Shown here piece after piece: positions 36,171 through 45,300 of a DNA stretch of 64,000 nt; the stretch's first letter is position 1; every line of letters starts with the position of its first letter. The stretch lies in contig NZ_CP152376.1 in NCBI RefSeq assembly GCF_038784515.1, positions 434,001 through 498,000 of the forward strand. Direction: 5' to 3'. This DNA comes from Rhodoferax sp. GW822-FHT02A01 (GTDB lineage: Bacteria > Pseudomonadota > Gammaproteobacteria > Burkholderiales > Burkholderiaceae_C). Below the pieces are notes generated by a model. It ran no database searches and was not told the origin of the DNA. It saw only the letters and a list, made by a program, of their open reading frames with translations. The translations under genes and the position numbers were made by a program.

Positions 36171-38084
36171 TTAAATGCGCGTTTGCTTGTCAGAACGCGA
36201 TAAAGCGCGGCTTTTCCACTCATTTGCGCGCCTTTGGCCTTCCGCCGTCTGCTTGGGGCTGTTGAGGGCCAGGGAGCGCTCCAAATTCGCCCGGGCGCTT
36301 GCATCGCCACTTTCGGCAGCCAGAAAAAGCCATTTGTGGCCTTCAATCGGGTCCAGCGCAGCCCCCTCGCCCGTGACATACATCAAGCCAAGACGGCTTT
36401 GGGCGGCCACCACACCCAATTCGGCGGCGCGGCCCAACAAGGAGAGCGCCTGGATTTCGTCCTTTTCCACGCCTTCCCCCTTGGTATATGCCAAGGCCAG
36501 GTTGTACTGGGCTTCTGGGTCTTCCTGCATTGCGGCCTTCTTCCACTCCGCCACGGCACGCTCTGGCAGTCCGGTCAGTGCATACAAAATGCCCAGATTG
36601 GAGCTGGCAGCGACAAAACCCTGGTCGGCGGAGCGCTGGAACCACTGAAAGGCGAGCTTGAGATCCCGCGTGAGCCCATCTGCACCGGCTGCGTACAAGG
36701 CACCCAAATTCCACTGCGCACGGGCATCCCCCTGCTCAGCCGCCTTGAGCAACCACTGGAGCGCCACCTTGAAGTTCTTTGCAACGCCCTTGCCACGCAG
36801 ATAAGCCACGCCCAGTGCGCATTGGCCACCGGCATGCCCTTGGTGCGCGGCCTTCTCGTACCACTCGAGGGCTGTATCGCCATGCTGCGACCGCGTCTTG
36901 CCCTGCTCCAGTTGCTGCCCCAGCAGGAATTGCGCCTGGGGTTCGCCCAGTTGCGCGGCCTTTCGCAAAGCAAGCAGACCCAGTTCCCGGGTGTCACTCA
37001 GCATCCAGTGGCCCAACGCAGCCAGAGCCTGGGGATGCTCCTGACGCGCGGCCTGCATCCACAGGTCCAGGCTTTCGAGCGGGTCCTGCATGCCGCTGGA
37101 CGTGTACAGGTAGAGCTGACCCAGCGCAAATTGCGCCTGCGGCAGCCCGGCCTTGGCGGCGCTGAGATACCACTTGAACACGTCCGGTAGCCCGGCCGCC
37201 TCGCTCAGGCGCGCCAACGCCAGCTGCGCACGGGCGTGCCCCTGCTGGGCCGCAACACCATACCAATAGAGTGCCGAATCGAAATCCGCATCAAGCCCCA
37301 AGCCCCTCTCATACATCTGGCCCAGGTGATAGCGCGCATCGGAGTTGCCCTGTTCCGCAGCTTTGATCCAGCGCCCCTCATTGCGCCTGCGCTCCGCCTG
37401 CCCATGCCTTTGGACACGCAGGCCGCGCAAGGAACCAATGGTTTGACCTTCCTGCTCCAGGGTCTCAATGGCGACCTGGGCAGCCAGATGGTCCTGGCGG
37501 GCGGCCTTGCGGTACCAGACCAGCGCCGCATCGGTGTCCGGCGGCGAGACCACCCCCTTGAGCAGCGCCTCACCCAGTGCATGCTGGGCCTCCGGCAACC
37601 CCTGAGAGGCGGCTGCCTGGTACCAATGGATCGCCTGTGCCGGGTCCTGCTCCATGCCATCACCCTGCAGGTAGGCATTGGCGAGCGCGAGCTGGGCCTG
37701 GGCCAGACCGGCATCGGCAGCACTGCGCAGAAACTGCATGGCCTGGGCGGTGTGCGTCTTCCCATACAGCACGCCCAGACGAAGCTGAGCTTTGGAATGC
37801 CCTTGTTCAGCGGCCTTGGCAAACCACAGTTTGGCCGAATGCACGCTCTGCTCGACACCGATGCCGGACTCGTAGCGCGTGGCCAGCAGGTACTGCGCGG
37901 CAGCAAGCCCCCGCTGGGCAGCCTGCGATACCCAGTGCACGGCCTGGGCGATGTCTTGCAACACACCAATGCCGTTGGCGTACATCAGGCCAACTTCATA
38001 CTGCGCATCGGCCGCACCCAGCCTTGCGGATTTCAGTGTTTCATCGAATACACGCTTGTCTTTGGCGCTGAATCTGGTTGCCAT
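36171..38084 (-). CDS. Sel1-like repeat (TPR-like) protein
   Basis: The 637-residue protein consists of about fifteen Sel1-like repeats of 35-37 residues with the A-x-x-L-G-x-x-Y-x-x-G-x-G consensus (VGLMYANGIGVLQD, LGVAYLRGKGVAKN, LGLMYVTGEGAALD) followed by A-x-x-W-x-x-x-A-A-x-x-G. There is no signal peptide or membrane helix, so it is probably a cytosolic solenoid scaffold. The gene begins 2 bp after the outer-membrane lipoprotein gene, indicating one transcript. Sel1 proteins bind partners in signalling and envelope complexes; here a role in regulating or assembling the secretion locus is only inferred from position. Confidence 0.85.
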   Translation of the reverse strand: MATRFSAKDKRVFDETLKSARLGAADAQYEVGLMYANGIGVLQDIAQAVHWVSQAAQRGLAAAQYLLATRYESGIGVEQSVHSAKLWFAKAAEQGHSKAQLRLGVLYGKTHTAQAMQFLRSAADAGLAQAQLALANAYLQGDGMEQDPAQAIHWYQAAASQGLPEAQHALGEALLKGVVSPPDTDAALVWYRKAARQDHLAAQVAIETLEQEGQTIGSLRGLRVQRHGQAERRRNEGRWIKAAEQGNSDARYHLGQMYERGLGLDADFDSALYWYGVAAQQGHARAQLALARLSEAAGLPDVFKWYLSAAKAGLPQAQFALGQLYLYTSSGMQDPLESLDLWMQAARQEHPQALAALGHWMLSDTRELGLLALRKAAQLGEPQAQFLLGQQLEQGKTRSQHGDTALEWYEKAAHQGHAGGQCALGVAYLRGKGVAKNFKVALQWLLKAAEQGDARAQWNLGALYAAGADGLTRDLKLAFQWFQRSADQGFVAASSNLGILYALTGLPERAVAEWKKAAMQEDPEAQYNLALAYTKGEGVEKDEIQALSLLGRAAELGVVAAQSRLGLMYVTGEGAALDPIEGHKWLFLAAESGDASARANLERSLALNSPKQTAEGQRRANEWKSRALSRSDKQTRI

Positions 38085-38086
38085 GG

Positions 38087-39451
38087 TCAGGCTCCACCGC
38101 CCAGGGCTTTGTAGAGTTGTGCAGCCGTCTCCAGCTGGGAGCGCCTGAGTTGCAAGGTGATCTGCTGGGCGGCAACCAGATCACGCTGGCGCTCCAGTAC
38201 GTCGTTATATCCGGTCAGCCCGATGTTGTGGCGCGCCTGCGCGATGTCCAGCAGCCGTTGCTGCGACTTCTCGTTGATCCTCGCGGAGCGCATCTGGCGT
38301 GCCAGCGAACCCCTGGCCGACAACAGGTCAGCGACTTCGCGAAACGCCATCTGGATGGTTTTTTCGTAGTCGGCCACCGCAATCACCTTGCGCGCCTCGG
38401 CCAGCTCCTTGCCGCCGGTCAGACGCCCGCCGTCAAACAGCGGTGCGGAAATCAGGGGCTGGAACGTCCAGGCCGCGCCACTGAACAGGCTGGACAGTCC
38501 CGCGCTGGCCACACCCAGGCTGGTGGTCAGAAGCACCTTGGGCATGAACGCTGCGCGCGCCGCATCAATATTGGCATGCGCCGCCAGCAACCGCTTTTCG
38601 GCGGCAATCACGTCGGGGCGCAGCAGCAGCACATCACTGGGCAGACCGGGAATGATCACCTCGCCAAAGCCCTGGCTGTCGAATGGCAAGGGAGGCGGCA
38701 AGTCCGGGACCACCTCTCCCACCAGGTAATTCAGGCGATTCACCGTGGTGTTGCGCTGGTGTCCGTATGCATCCAGCGCGGCGCGCGCCGACTCCTGCAG
38801 CCCTTGGGCCTGCTCGACCTCCAAGTCATAGGCACCGCCGGCGTCTCTGCCTTTCTTGACCAAATCCAGACTCTGGGCGCGCGACTGCAGTGTCTTCGTG
38901 GCAAAGGCAATCTGCTCGTCGAGCTGCAGTAGCGTAAAGTAAGTCGTAGCAATGTCGGCGATCAGCGATACCTGAAACGCCTTTTGCGCCTCTTCGGTCG
39001 CCAGATAGCTGTTTCGGGCCGATTCGGTCAATCCGGCAATGCGCCCCCAGAAGTCCACCTCGTAGGAAATCGACGACACGCCCAGATCGTAGCGCTCTGC
39101 GGTGGTGGTGCTGGACAGACTCTCGGGCACTCCCGTAAAGGCGGCGCTGCTGAGCAGGTTGACACTGGGATACCGGTCTGCCTGGGCGATTCCGTATTGC
39201 GCCTTCGCCTCCTGCACCCGCCCCACGGCAATACGCAGGTCGCGGTTGTTCTTGAGCGCTGATTCGATCAGCGCATGCAAACGCGGATCCACGAAGTACT
39301 GGCGCCAGTGGATGCGCGACACCTCTTGCGGGTCGCCCGCCACCCCGGGCCACTGGGTGGGCACGGGCAGTTCCGGGCGCACATATTCCGACGGCTGGGC
39401 GCAGGCCGCCAGGAGCAATACCAGAAGCAGAGAACCCCAACGGCTCAACAT
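38087..39451 (-). CDS. Outer-membrane efflux lipoprotein (OprM/NodT type), likely T1SS outer channel
   Basis: TolC-superfamily trimeric channel protein, 454 residues. The N-terminus has a lipoprotein signal with lipobox LLAAC (Cys17). Two OEP halves follow: DPRLHALIESALKNNRDLRI with AQADRYPSVNLL, YEVDFWGRIAGLTESARNSY, then GLPSDVLLLRPDVIAAEKRL and the second-half SAPLFDGGRL. NodT/OprM proteins usually serve RND pumps, but no RND genes are present. The nearby ABC and HlyD genes lack any other outer-membrane partner, so it probably completes that exporter. First gene of the operon, divergent from the GT41 gene. Confidence 0.87.
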   Translation of the reverse strand: MLSRWGSLLLVLLLAACAQPSEYVRPELPVPTQWPGVAGDPQEVSRIHWRQYFVDPRLHALIESALKNNRDLRIAVGRVQEAKAQYGIAQADRYPSVNLLSSAAFTGVPESLSSTTTAERYDLGVSSISYEVDFWGRIAGLTESARNSYLATEEAQKAFQVSLIADIATTYFTLLQLDEQIAFATKTLQSRAQSLDLVKKGRDAGGAYDLEVEQAQGLQESARAALDAYGHQRNTTVNRLNYLVGEVVPDLPPPLPFDSQGFGEVIIPGLPSDVLLLRPDVIAAEKRLLAAHANIDAARAAFMPKVLLTTSLGVASAGLSSLFSGAAWTFQPLISAPLFDGGRLTGGKELAEARKVIAVADYEKTIQMAFREVADLLSARGSLARQMRSARINEKSQQRLLDIAQARHNIGLTGYNDVLERQRDLVAAQQITLQLRRSQLETAAQLYKALGGGA

Positions 39452-39619
39452 GAAGTCCTGTCCATCAAATCAAAGCGCACACGGATAAGCAGCATGGAGT
39501 GAGTGTAGGCCGCGCCAATGACTCCATATGCGGGGAAAATAGCCCCCGAACGCACGCTACTTCTGCCCGGTCCGGGTGATGGAAGCGTGTCCAATGTGCG
39601 CCTACAACTCTCCAGACCC

Positions 39620-41446
39620 ATGACCCCAGACGCTACGTACGCCGAATCTGTCACCCGTGCCTGGCAGAAGACCATGGACTTCTCCAGTCTGCTGGAGACC
39701 GCAAGCAGCCTGGAGGCGGCGGGGCAACCACACCTGGCTGCGGTGCTGTACCAGACCTGGCTCAGCCGCAATGAGTCGCCCTACGCCTATGCCGCACATT
39801 TCAACTGCGCGCTATCCCTGGCCAACGCCGGCGACTTGCAGGGCGCCGAGGCGGCCTACCGCAAGTCCATAGAAATCCATCCCGGCTTTGCCCAACCGCG
39901 GCTGAACCTGGGCATGCTGTACGAACGCATGGGAAGACCGGAGCAGGCGCTGCAGGAGTGGATTTGGGTCGAACAAAACATCAGCGCGGCACAAAAGGAG
40001 AACGTTCCCTTTGTCGTGATGGCCCTGAACAACCTGGGCCGCTTGCAGGAAAGCCGCAAACAGTTTGCCGATGCCTATGCCTATCTGACCCGCAGCCTGG
40101 CCATTGACCCCAACCAGCCGGACGCCCTGCACCACTGGGTGCACATACGACAGAAGCAGTGCATCTGGCCGGTGTACGCGGAACTTCCGGGTATCAGCCT
40201 GCAAGCCATGCAACAGGCTACCTCTGCCCTGGCCATGCTCAGCATTTCCGACGACCCGGCTGCCCAGCTCGCCGCCGCCCGGCGGTTTGTGCAGAAGAAA
40301 GTGGCGGCCCCGACTCGCGTGCTGGCACCGGGTGGCGGCTACGGTCACAAAAAACTGCGCATTGCCTACGCCTCGTCGGACTTCTGCCTGCATCCGGTCT
40401 CCATGCTGATGGTGGAGCTCTTTGAGCTGCACGACCGCTCGCAGGTGGAGGTGTACGGCTATTGCTGGAGTCCCGAGGATGGCTCCGCCATGCGCCAGCG
40501 CGTGATTGCCGCCATGGACCACTTTCACCGCATTGACGCACTCAGTGATGCAGACGCGGCCGAGCTGATCCGTTCCCACGAGATTGACGTGCTGATCGAC
40601 CTGCAGGGCCAGACGTCCGGCGCCCGGCCCAACATGCTGGGTCTGCGCCCGGCGCCCATCCAGATCACCTACCTGGGATTGCCAGCCACGACCGGGCTGC
40701 CTTCGATTGACTATGTGATCGCCGATCCGTTCCTGATTCCGCAGGAGTTTGCGCCTTTCTATTCGGAAAAGCCGCTGTACATGCCGGACATCTACCAGGT
40801 CAGCGACCGCAAGCGACTGGTCGGCGCCATTCCAACACGGGCCCAATGCAATCTGCCGGAAGACGCCTTTGTGTTCTGCTCGCTCAACAACAACTACAAG
40901 TACACATCCGAGGTGTTTGATACCTGGATGCGCATCCTGACGCGCACACCGGGCAGCGTGCTGTGGCTACTCTCCGACAACCGCTGGGCGCAGGAAAACA
41001 TCTGCAAGGAAGCGGCGGCGCGCGGCATTGGGCCGGAGCGTCTGGTCTTTGGCGGACGTCTGTCGCCGGAAAACTATCTGGCGCAATACGCCTGTGCCGA
41101 CCTCTTTCTGGACACATTCCCATTCAACGCGGGGACCACGGCCAACGACGCGCTCTGGATGGAGTTGCCCCTGCTCACCTACTGTGGGCGCAGCTTTGCC
41201 TCGCGCATGGCCGGTGCCCTGCTGACTGCCGCCGGCCTGCCGGAGCTGATCACCTACAACCTGCAGGCGTACGAAGAGAAAGCCGTTGACTTGGCCCACG
41301 ATCCGGACCATTGCAAGGCGTTGAAGACGCAGCTCGCAGAAGTGAAAAAAAGCGGGGTGCTGTTTAACACTCCGCTTTTTGCGAGAAATCTGGAAGACCG
41401 GCTACGCACACTGGTAGCGGGTCTGCAAACCGCATCAGTGCAGTAG
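39620..41446 (+). CDS. O-GlcNAc transferase-like (SPINDLY/GT41) glycosyltransferase with TPRs
   Basis: Predicted cytosolic protein O-glycosyltransferase of about 608 residues. TPR-like helices come first (YAAHFNCALSLANAGDLQGA, PRLNLGMLYERMGRPEQAL, ALNNLGRLQESRKQFADA). The GT41 catalytic region follows: LRIAYASSDFCLHPVSM (H motif), IDVLIDLQGQTSGARPNML, YVIADPFLIP, FVFCSLNNNYKYTSEVFDTW and TFPFNAGTTANDALWMELPL. Start is uncertain: ATG 39620 or 39674 fit better than 39518, whose first residues look non-coding. It converges on fliT with a 12-bp overlap of 3' ends. Similar enzymes next to flagellin chaperones glycosylate flagellin; that role is inferred. Confidence 0.85.
   Translation: MTPDATYAESVTRAWQKTMDFSSLLETASSLEAAGQPHLAAVLYQTWLSRNESPYAYAAHFNCALSLANAGDLQGAEAAYRKSIEIHPGFAQPRLNLGMLYERMGRPEQALQEWIWVEQNISAAQKENVPFVVMALNNLGRLQESRKQFADAYAYLTRSLAIDPNQPDALHHWVHIRQKQCIWPVYAELPGISLQAMQQATSALAMLSISDDPAAQLAAARRFVQKKVAAPTRVLAPGGGYGHKKLRIAYASSDFCLHPVSMLMVELFELHDRSQVEVYGYCWSPEDGSAMRQRVIAAMDHFHRIDALSDADAAELIRSHEIDVLIDLQGQTSGARPNMLGLRPAPIQITYLGLPATTGLPSIDYVIADPFLIPQEFAPFYSEKPLYMPDIYQVSDRKRLVGAIPTRAQCNLPEDAFVFCSLNNNYKYTSEVFDTWMRILTRTPGSVLWLLSDNRWAQENICKEAAARGIGPERLVFGGRLSPENYLAQYACADLFLDTFPFNAGTTANDALWMELPLLTYCGRSFASRMAGALLTAAGLPELITYNLQAYEEKAVDLAHDPDHCKALKTQLAEVKKSGVLFNTPLFARNLEDRLRTLVAGLQTASVQ
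41347..41380 (-). terminator. Rho-independent terminator for fliS-fliT, inside the convergent GT41 coding region
   Basis: AAAAAGCGGGGTG, an 8-base loop, then CACTCCGCTTTTT: a 13-bp stem with one G.T pair. Read on the minus strand it follows the fliT stop (41435) by about 55 bases and ends in a run of seven Ts, a textbook terminator. It lies wholly within the last 35 codons of the plus-strand GT41 gene, where it also has five Ts on the other side and could act in both directions. Confidence 0.8.
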
Positions 41447-41731
41447 CCTGCTGCCTTCGATGTGCTGTTCGCACTGGGCAAGCCAGGGCTCAGCCAGGTA
41501 ACGGATCTGGGCATCGTTCTTGAGGATGCGCTGCATGATGTGGGTCTTTTCGATGCGGGCCGCCAAGTCCAGCGCTTCTGACTTGGCGCGCAGACGCAAC
41601 TGCTCTATCAGCACCGCGCAAGCCCCTTCGTAACGCACCACGGACTCCCAGTCCTTCATGCGTGCGGCGTCCAGCATTTTCCTGCTGCTCTCCTCGATGG
41701 CCTGATAGCAGCCGATCAAACTGTCTTGCAT
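41435..41731 (-). CDS. fliT: Flagellar chaperone FliT-like protein
   Basis: FliT binds FliD (and FlhDC in enterics) before export. The 98-residue, all-helical product (LIGCYQAIEESSRKMLDAAR, LRLRAKSEALDLAARIEKTH, MQRILKNDAQIRYLAEPWL) matches FliT in length and helix pattern, with the usual final helix region. It starts 2 bp after the fliS stop. FliT sequences are poorly conserved, so the assignment depends strongly on its place after fliS. The 3' end overlaps the convergent GT41 gene by 12 bp. Confidence 0.82.
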   Translation of the reverse strand: MQDSLIGCYQAIEESSRKMLDAARMKDWESVVRYEGACAVLIEQLRLRAKSEALDLAARIEKTHIMQRILKNDAQIRYLAEPWLAQCEQHIEGSRLLH

Positions 41732-41733
41732 GG

Positions 41734-42255
41734 TTACCGGCCTCCTGCGGCAAAGCCTGCATAGGCATTGGAGCCATACAAGCGCTGAACGCTGGGCACA
41801 GCGCTTTTGAGAGTACGTGTGACGGTGGCCAAGACGTCCTGACTATTGTCAGCGCCAGCCTGTCCACCCGCGCGGACCGTCATCCAGGCGTTCAACAGAG
41901 GGGTGAGCAACTCGCCGATCTCGTCCAGAGCCGCCAGATCATTGCGGGAATTGGCGTGCAGCAGACGGACCGAGCAGTAGGCATACAGGTCGTCAAGGTT
42001 CACCGCGATTTCGCCACCGGCAGCCATGTCCAGATGGGCACGCAAACCTTCGCTGATGATTTCCAGTGCCTTGTTGATGTGCTTGATTTTCTGGCCGATG
42101 TCGCGCTGCGCCATGGCGGCCCTGGCCAGCTTGACGCGGTCCAGAACGCCTTCGATCAGCAAAATGACCAAATCAACACCACTGGAAGAGCTTGCCCTGC
42201 TCTCCAGGCCAACCGATGCATAGGCAGATGCTGCGCGTGATTGTAAAGTTGTCAT
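41734..42255 (-). CDS. fliS: Flagellin export chaperone FliS
   Basis: FliS binds the C-terminal helices of flagellin in the cytosol and brings it to FlhA. The product has 173 residues, longer than the usual ~130 because of a C-terminal extension (about residues 125-173). The core carries AYASVGLESRASSSSGVDLV, LILLIEGVLDRVKLARAAMA, IKHINKALEIISEGLRAHLD and LDDLYAYCSVRLLHANSRND, clear FliS motifs. A sigma-28 promoter sits directly upstream, so fliST can be transcribed apart from the large glycosyltransferase gene before it. Confidence 0.93.
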   Translation of the reverse strand: MTTLQSRAASAYASVGLESRASSSSGVDLVILLIEGVLDRVKLARAAMAQRDIGQKIKHINKALEIISEGLRAHLDMAAGGEIAVNLDDLYAYCSVRLLHANSRNDLAALDEIGELLTPLLNAWMTVRAGGQAGADNSQDVLATVTRTLKSAVPSVQRLYGSNAYAGFAAGGR

Positions 42256-42282
42256 GTCATGTCCGAGTAGCTAGTGATTCAG

Positions 42283-42309
42283 TTATCGGCTCAATCTGCA
42301 CGAACTTTA
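42283..42309 (-). promoter_or_regulatory. Sigma-28 (FliA) promoter of fliS-fliT
   Basis: Minus strand: TAAAGTTC-N11-GCCGATAA. The -10 element is a perfect consensus and the -35 matches 7 of 8, with the standard 11-base spacer. It lies between the stop of the large glycosyltransferase gene (42320) and ATG 42255, giving a leader of about 20 bases. Confidence 0.88.
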
Positions 42310-42319
42310 TAGCGTCGTG

Positions 42320-45300
42320 TCAGTCCAGCAAACAACTTTTCCACTTTTGCACCACGCCACTCAACAAAAACCCGGAATTCACCCAGTCATGCAGCTGCTG
42401 CCCCATGCCCAGACGCAATTCCCGGTCGGCAATCAGCCTGCGCAAGGCGCCTATCCACTCGTCCTTGTTGTCGCTGCAGCGGATCACAGGGGCATCATAG
42501 GAGCGATAGGGATAGACGTCCGAACACACCACCGGCCAGCCCATGGCACCGTACTCCAGCAGGCGCAGATTGCTCTTGCACTCGTTGAAAATGTTGGACT
42601 CCAGCGGCGCTATGGCAATGTCCAGATTCAGGCTGGCCATCTTGCGGGGATAGTCTGAAATCTGCACGAAGCGATGGAACTCCTTGAGGTGCGGCGCTAT
42701 CTCGTCGGTCTGCATGCCCATGAACACCCAATCGACCTCATCGGCCAGCTCACGCACCACGTCTACCACCAGATCCAGGTCACCCTTGTGCTGACCGGCA
42801 CCGACCCAGCCCACGCGCAGTTTCTCGCGCGGCTCGGGAATCGTGCGCAGGCCCAGCCACTGCTTGTCCAGGGTATTGGGCACCAGCCGGACGTCGGCAA
42901 CGTACTTCTTGTAGTGGGTTCTCAGGGGCTCGGTGGTCACCACCAGGATGTCCGACTTCTTGAGAGCCTGGATCATGCGCTGGTGTCCCTCGCGGGTCTG
43001 GAAGTTGCGGTTCGGGTGCTTGGCAGGTACATCGCCCAGCAGATCGTCCACCATCTGCACGATTTTCAAATCGGGCATGACCAGCCGGTATTTGTCGATC
43101 AGGCCCAGTTGACCATCGTCCACCGAATGCTGCAGTACCAGGCGGTCGGGCGCGGCTCTTGCCAGCTCCAGCGGCAACAAGGGTCGCGTCGTTCCTCGCA
43201 TGGGGGGAATGACCACACAGGTTTGCACCAGGCTGGCATCCTGCAGTGCGTTCAGTGGTTCGATCACGCGGTACTGCCCGGCGCCGCTGGTCAGCGGAAC
43301 GGCCAGCACCCGCGGTCTGTCGTGGCGTTTGGGATGCCAGTCGATCACCACGATGGACTCCAGATCAAACGGAGCCACCAGAGACAAATGGCGGTTGTAG
43401 CAAGGGTCCGAAGAAAGCACGCTGGCCCACTTGAGCAACAGGGCATCCTTTTCCTGCAGCTCCGAGTCCGCCAGTCTGAATTTGCTGCGTGCGTCGCGGG
43501 CCAGGCTGCCCACTGTCTTGCCACCGTGGTGCAGGACATTGCTCAACGGCGTCCAGACGTGGCGCTTGCCCGCCTGCGACAGGCGTAGGCAGTAATCCAG
43601 TACGGCGTACCAGAGGCCAAATTCCGTCTCATTGAATCCGCCCAGACTTTTCCAGTCACTGCGGCGCATCAGGAAAAAGTGGCCCGAAACCGTGCTGACG
43701 TCCTGTGTAAGCTGCAAGCGGGAATAGATGCCGGACTCTTCCAAGCGCCCTTCCTCCCCGTTGTAGCTAGCGGCAGAACCGTTGATGCCCAGCACCATGG
43801 GACCACCGACGACACGCGCTTCCGGACCGCGATTGGCCATCAGGCGCGGCGCCACACAGCCCACATCGGATTGCAGCGCAATACCCAGCAGGGGCGTCAA
43901 CCAGTCCTTGTGCAGGATCTCGGTGTCATCGTCACAGACCAGGATGAAGTCGCCGCTGGCGCGCTCTATGCCCGTGTTCAACGCACGGGAGTGGCAATAG
44001 CTGTCTTGCTGCAGCTGGACTATGACCAGGGGGATGGCCGGCATCACGTCGCTGAGCGCGTATTCCACTTCCGACACCTGGTCGGGCGCGGTCACCACGA
44101 TGATTTCCGCCAGATGCGATTGCGGGTACGACTGCAGGGATTCAACCAGACTGCGCAGGTAACCGGTCTGCAATCCGCTGGGGACCACCAGGCTGACGCG
44201 GGCGTCCGGCCGGGCGTCATAGTCCACCAGCCATGTGCCCAACTTATCGTGGGGTAGCATGCGTTTGGCAATGCCCCCGTCCACCAGCACTTGGCGCGCA
44301 GCCAGGAATTCACGATTTTCGCTCTCGGGATCCAGGCCGCCCGCGATGTGCGAGAGCACGATGTCTATATGGGCCAGCGCGCTACGTCCCTTGCGCGCCA
44401 ACAGGTCCAGTGCGTGGCGGTAGATCTCGTCACCCGACAAGGGGCAGGAAGCCTTCGCCCACGACTGCACGTTCACCAGTACTGCGTTGCCCAGGTAATT
44501 GGTACAGCGCAACAGCTCCACGTTGGCATCGGGTTTGAAATTGGGGTACTGGCCGGAGCTTTCCTCAGACCAGCTATCGTCATCCGCATAGATCAGGTTC
44601 ACACCGGCGTGCGAAGCAGCAGCCAGTGACCATTCGACAATGCCCTGCGGAAGAATCCTGGTGCCGGACTTGACCAGCAGCGCCCAGTCGGTACCCAGCC
44701 CTGCGCCTTCCAGATTGAAAGTTGCGTCACCGCCAGGCGTTTCGAGCCAGTGGATATGGGCCACGCCCTCCAGTTCTGCGGGTGCGGCCTGTTCACTCAC
44801 GATGAAGAGTGTTGCGGGCTCACCCAGGCTCTCGGCCAGACTGTCCAGGGTATCGGCCAGTTCGTTGATGTGCGTGTTTCGATGGTCGATGACGACCGAT
44901 AGCTGGGGCAATTTGCCAGAAACCAGGTGCTCGGCGTAGATGTCGGCGTCGATCTCGCGCAACGTGCACAACTCTTTCCAGCGCGTGTACTGGGCATTCA
45001 GGCGCGCATATTTGCGCCGGTCTGCACGGCCACCCAGCTCTTGCGCTGAAAGATCCGGAATGGGTAAGGTGTCAACAATTGCTGCAGGCCAAGCCTGCTC
45101 CAATGTCAGCTTTTCTGCAGCACTTTGTGTGCCCTGAATGAAGGTTTGGAGCTCCTGCTGCCACAGCGAGAGGTCCTTGAGAAACCTGGGCCACCTTTCG
45201 GTGACCGTGCGCATGGCATATTCAATTTCTTCGGGATCTTCTCCCCACGCAATGCCCTCTTTCCCCAGCTCGTTGATCGACTGGGGCATGGTTTCCAGGG

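Noticed and set aside
27721..36174. A 2817-codon open frame on the plus strand opposite the octad gene
   Set aside because: The 24-bp period keeps the complementary frames free of stops. The translation (R/H/C-rich, LVGRQCHHARGRQ-type) has no start site, no domain and opposite codon bias; only the minus-strand frame has a ribosome-binding site and Ca-binding tail.
38087..39451. Component of an RND drug pump
   Set aside because: The sequence type would allow it, but no RND transporter or partner adaptor is present, while an ABC/HlyD pair without an outer channel lies in the same direction nearby.
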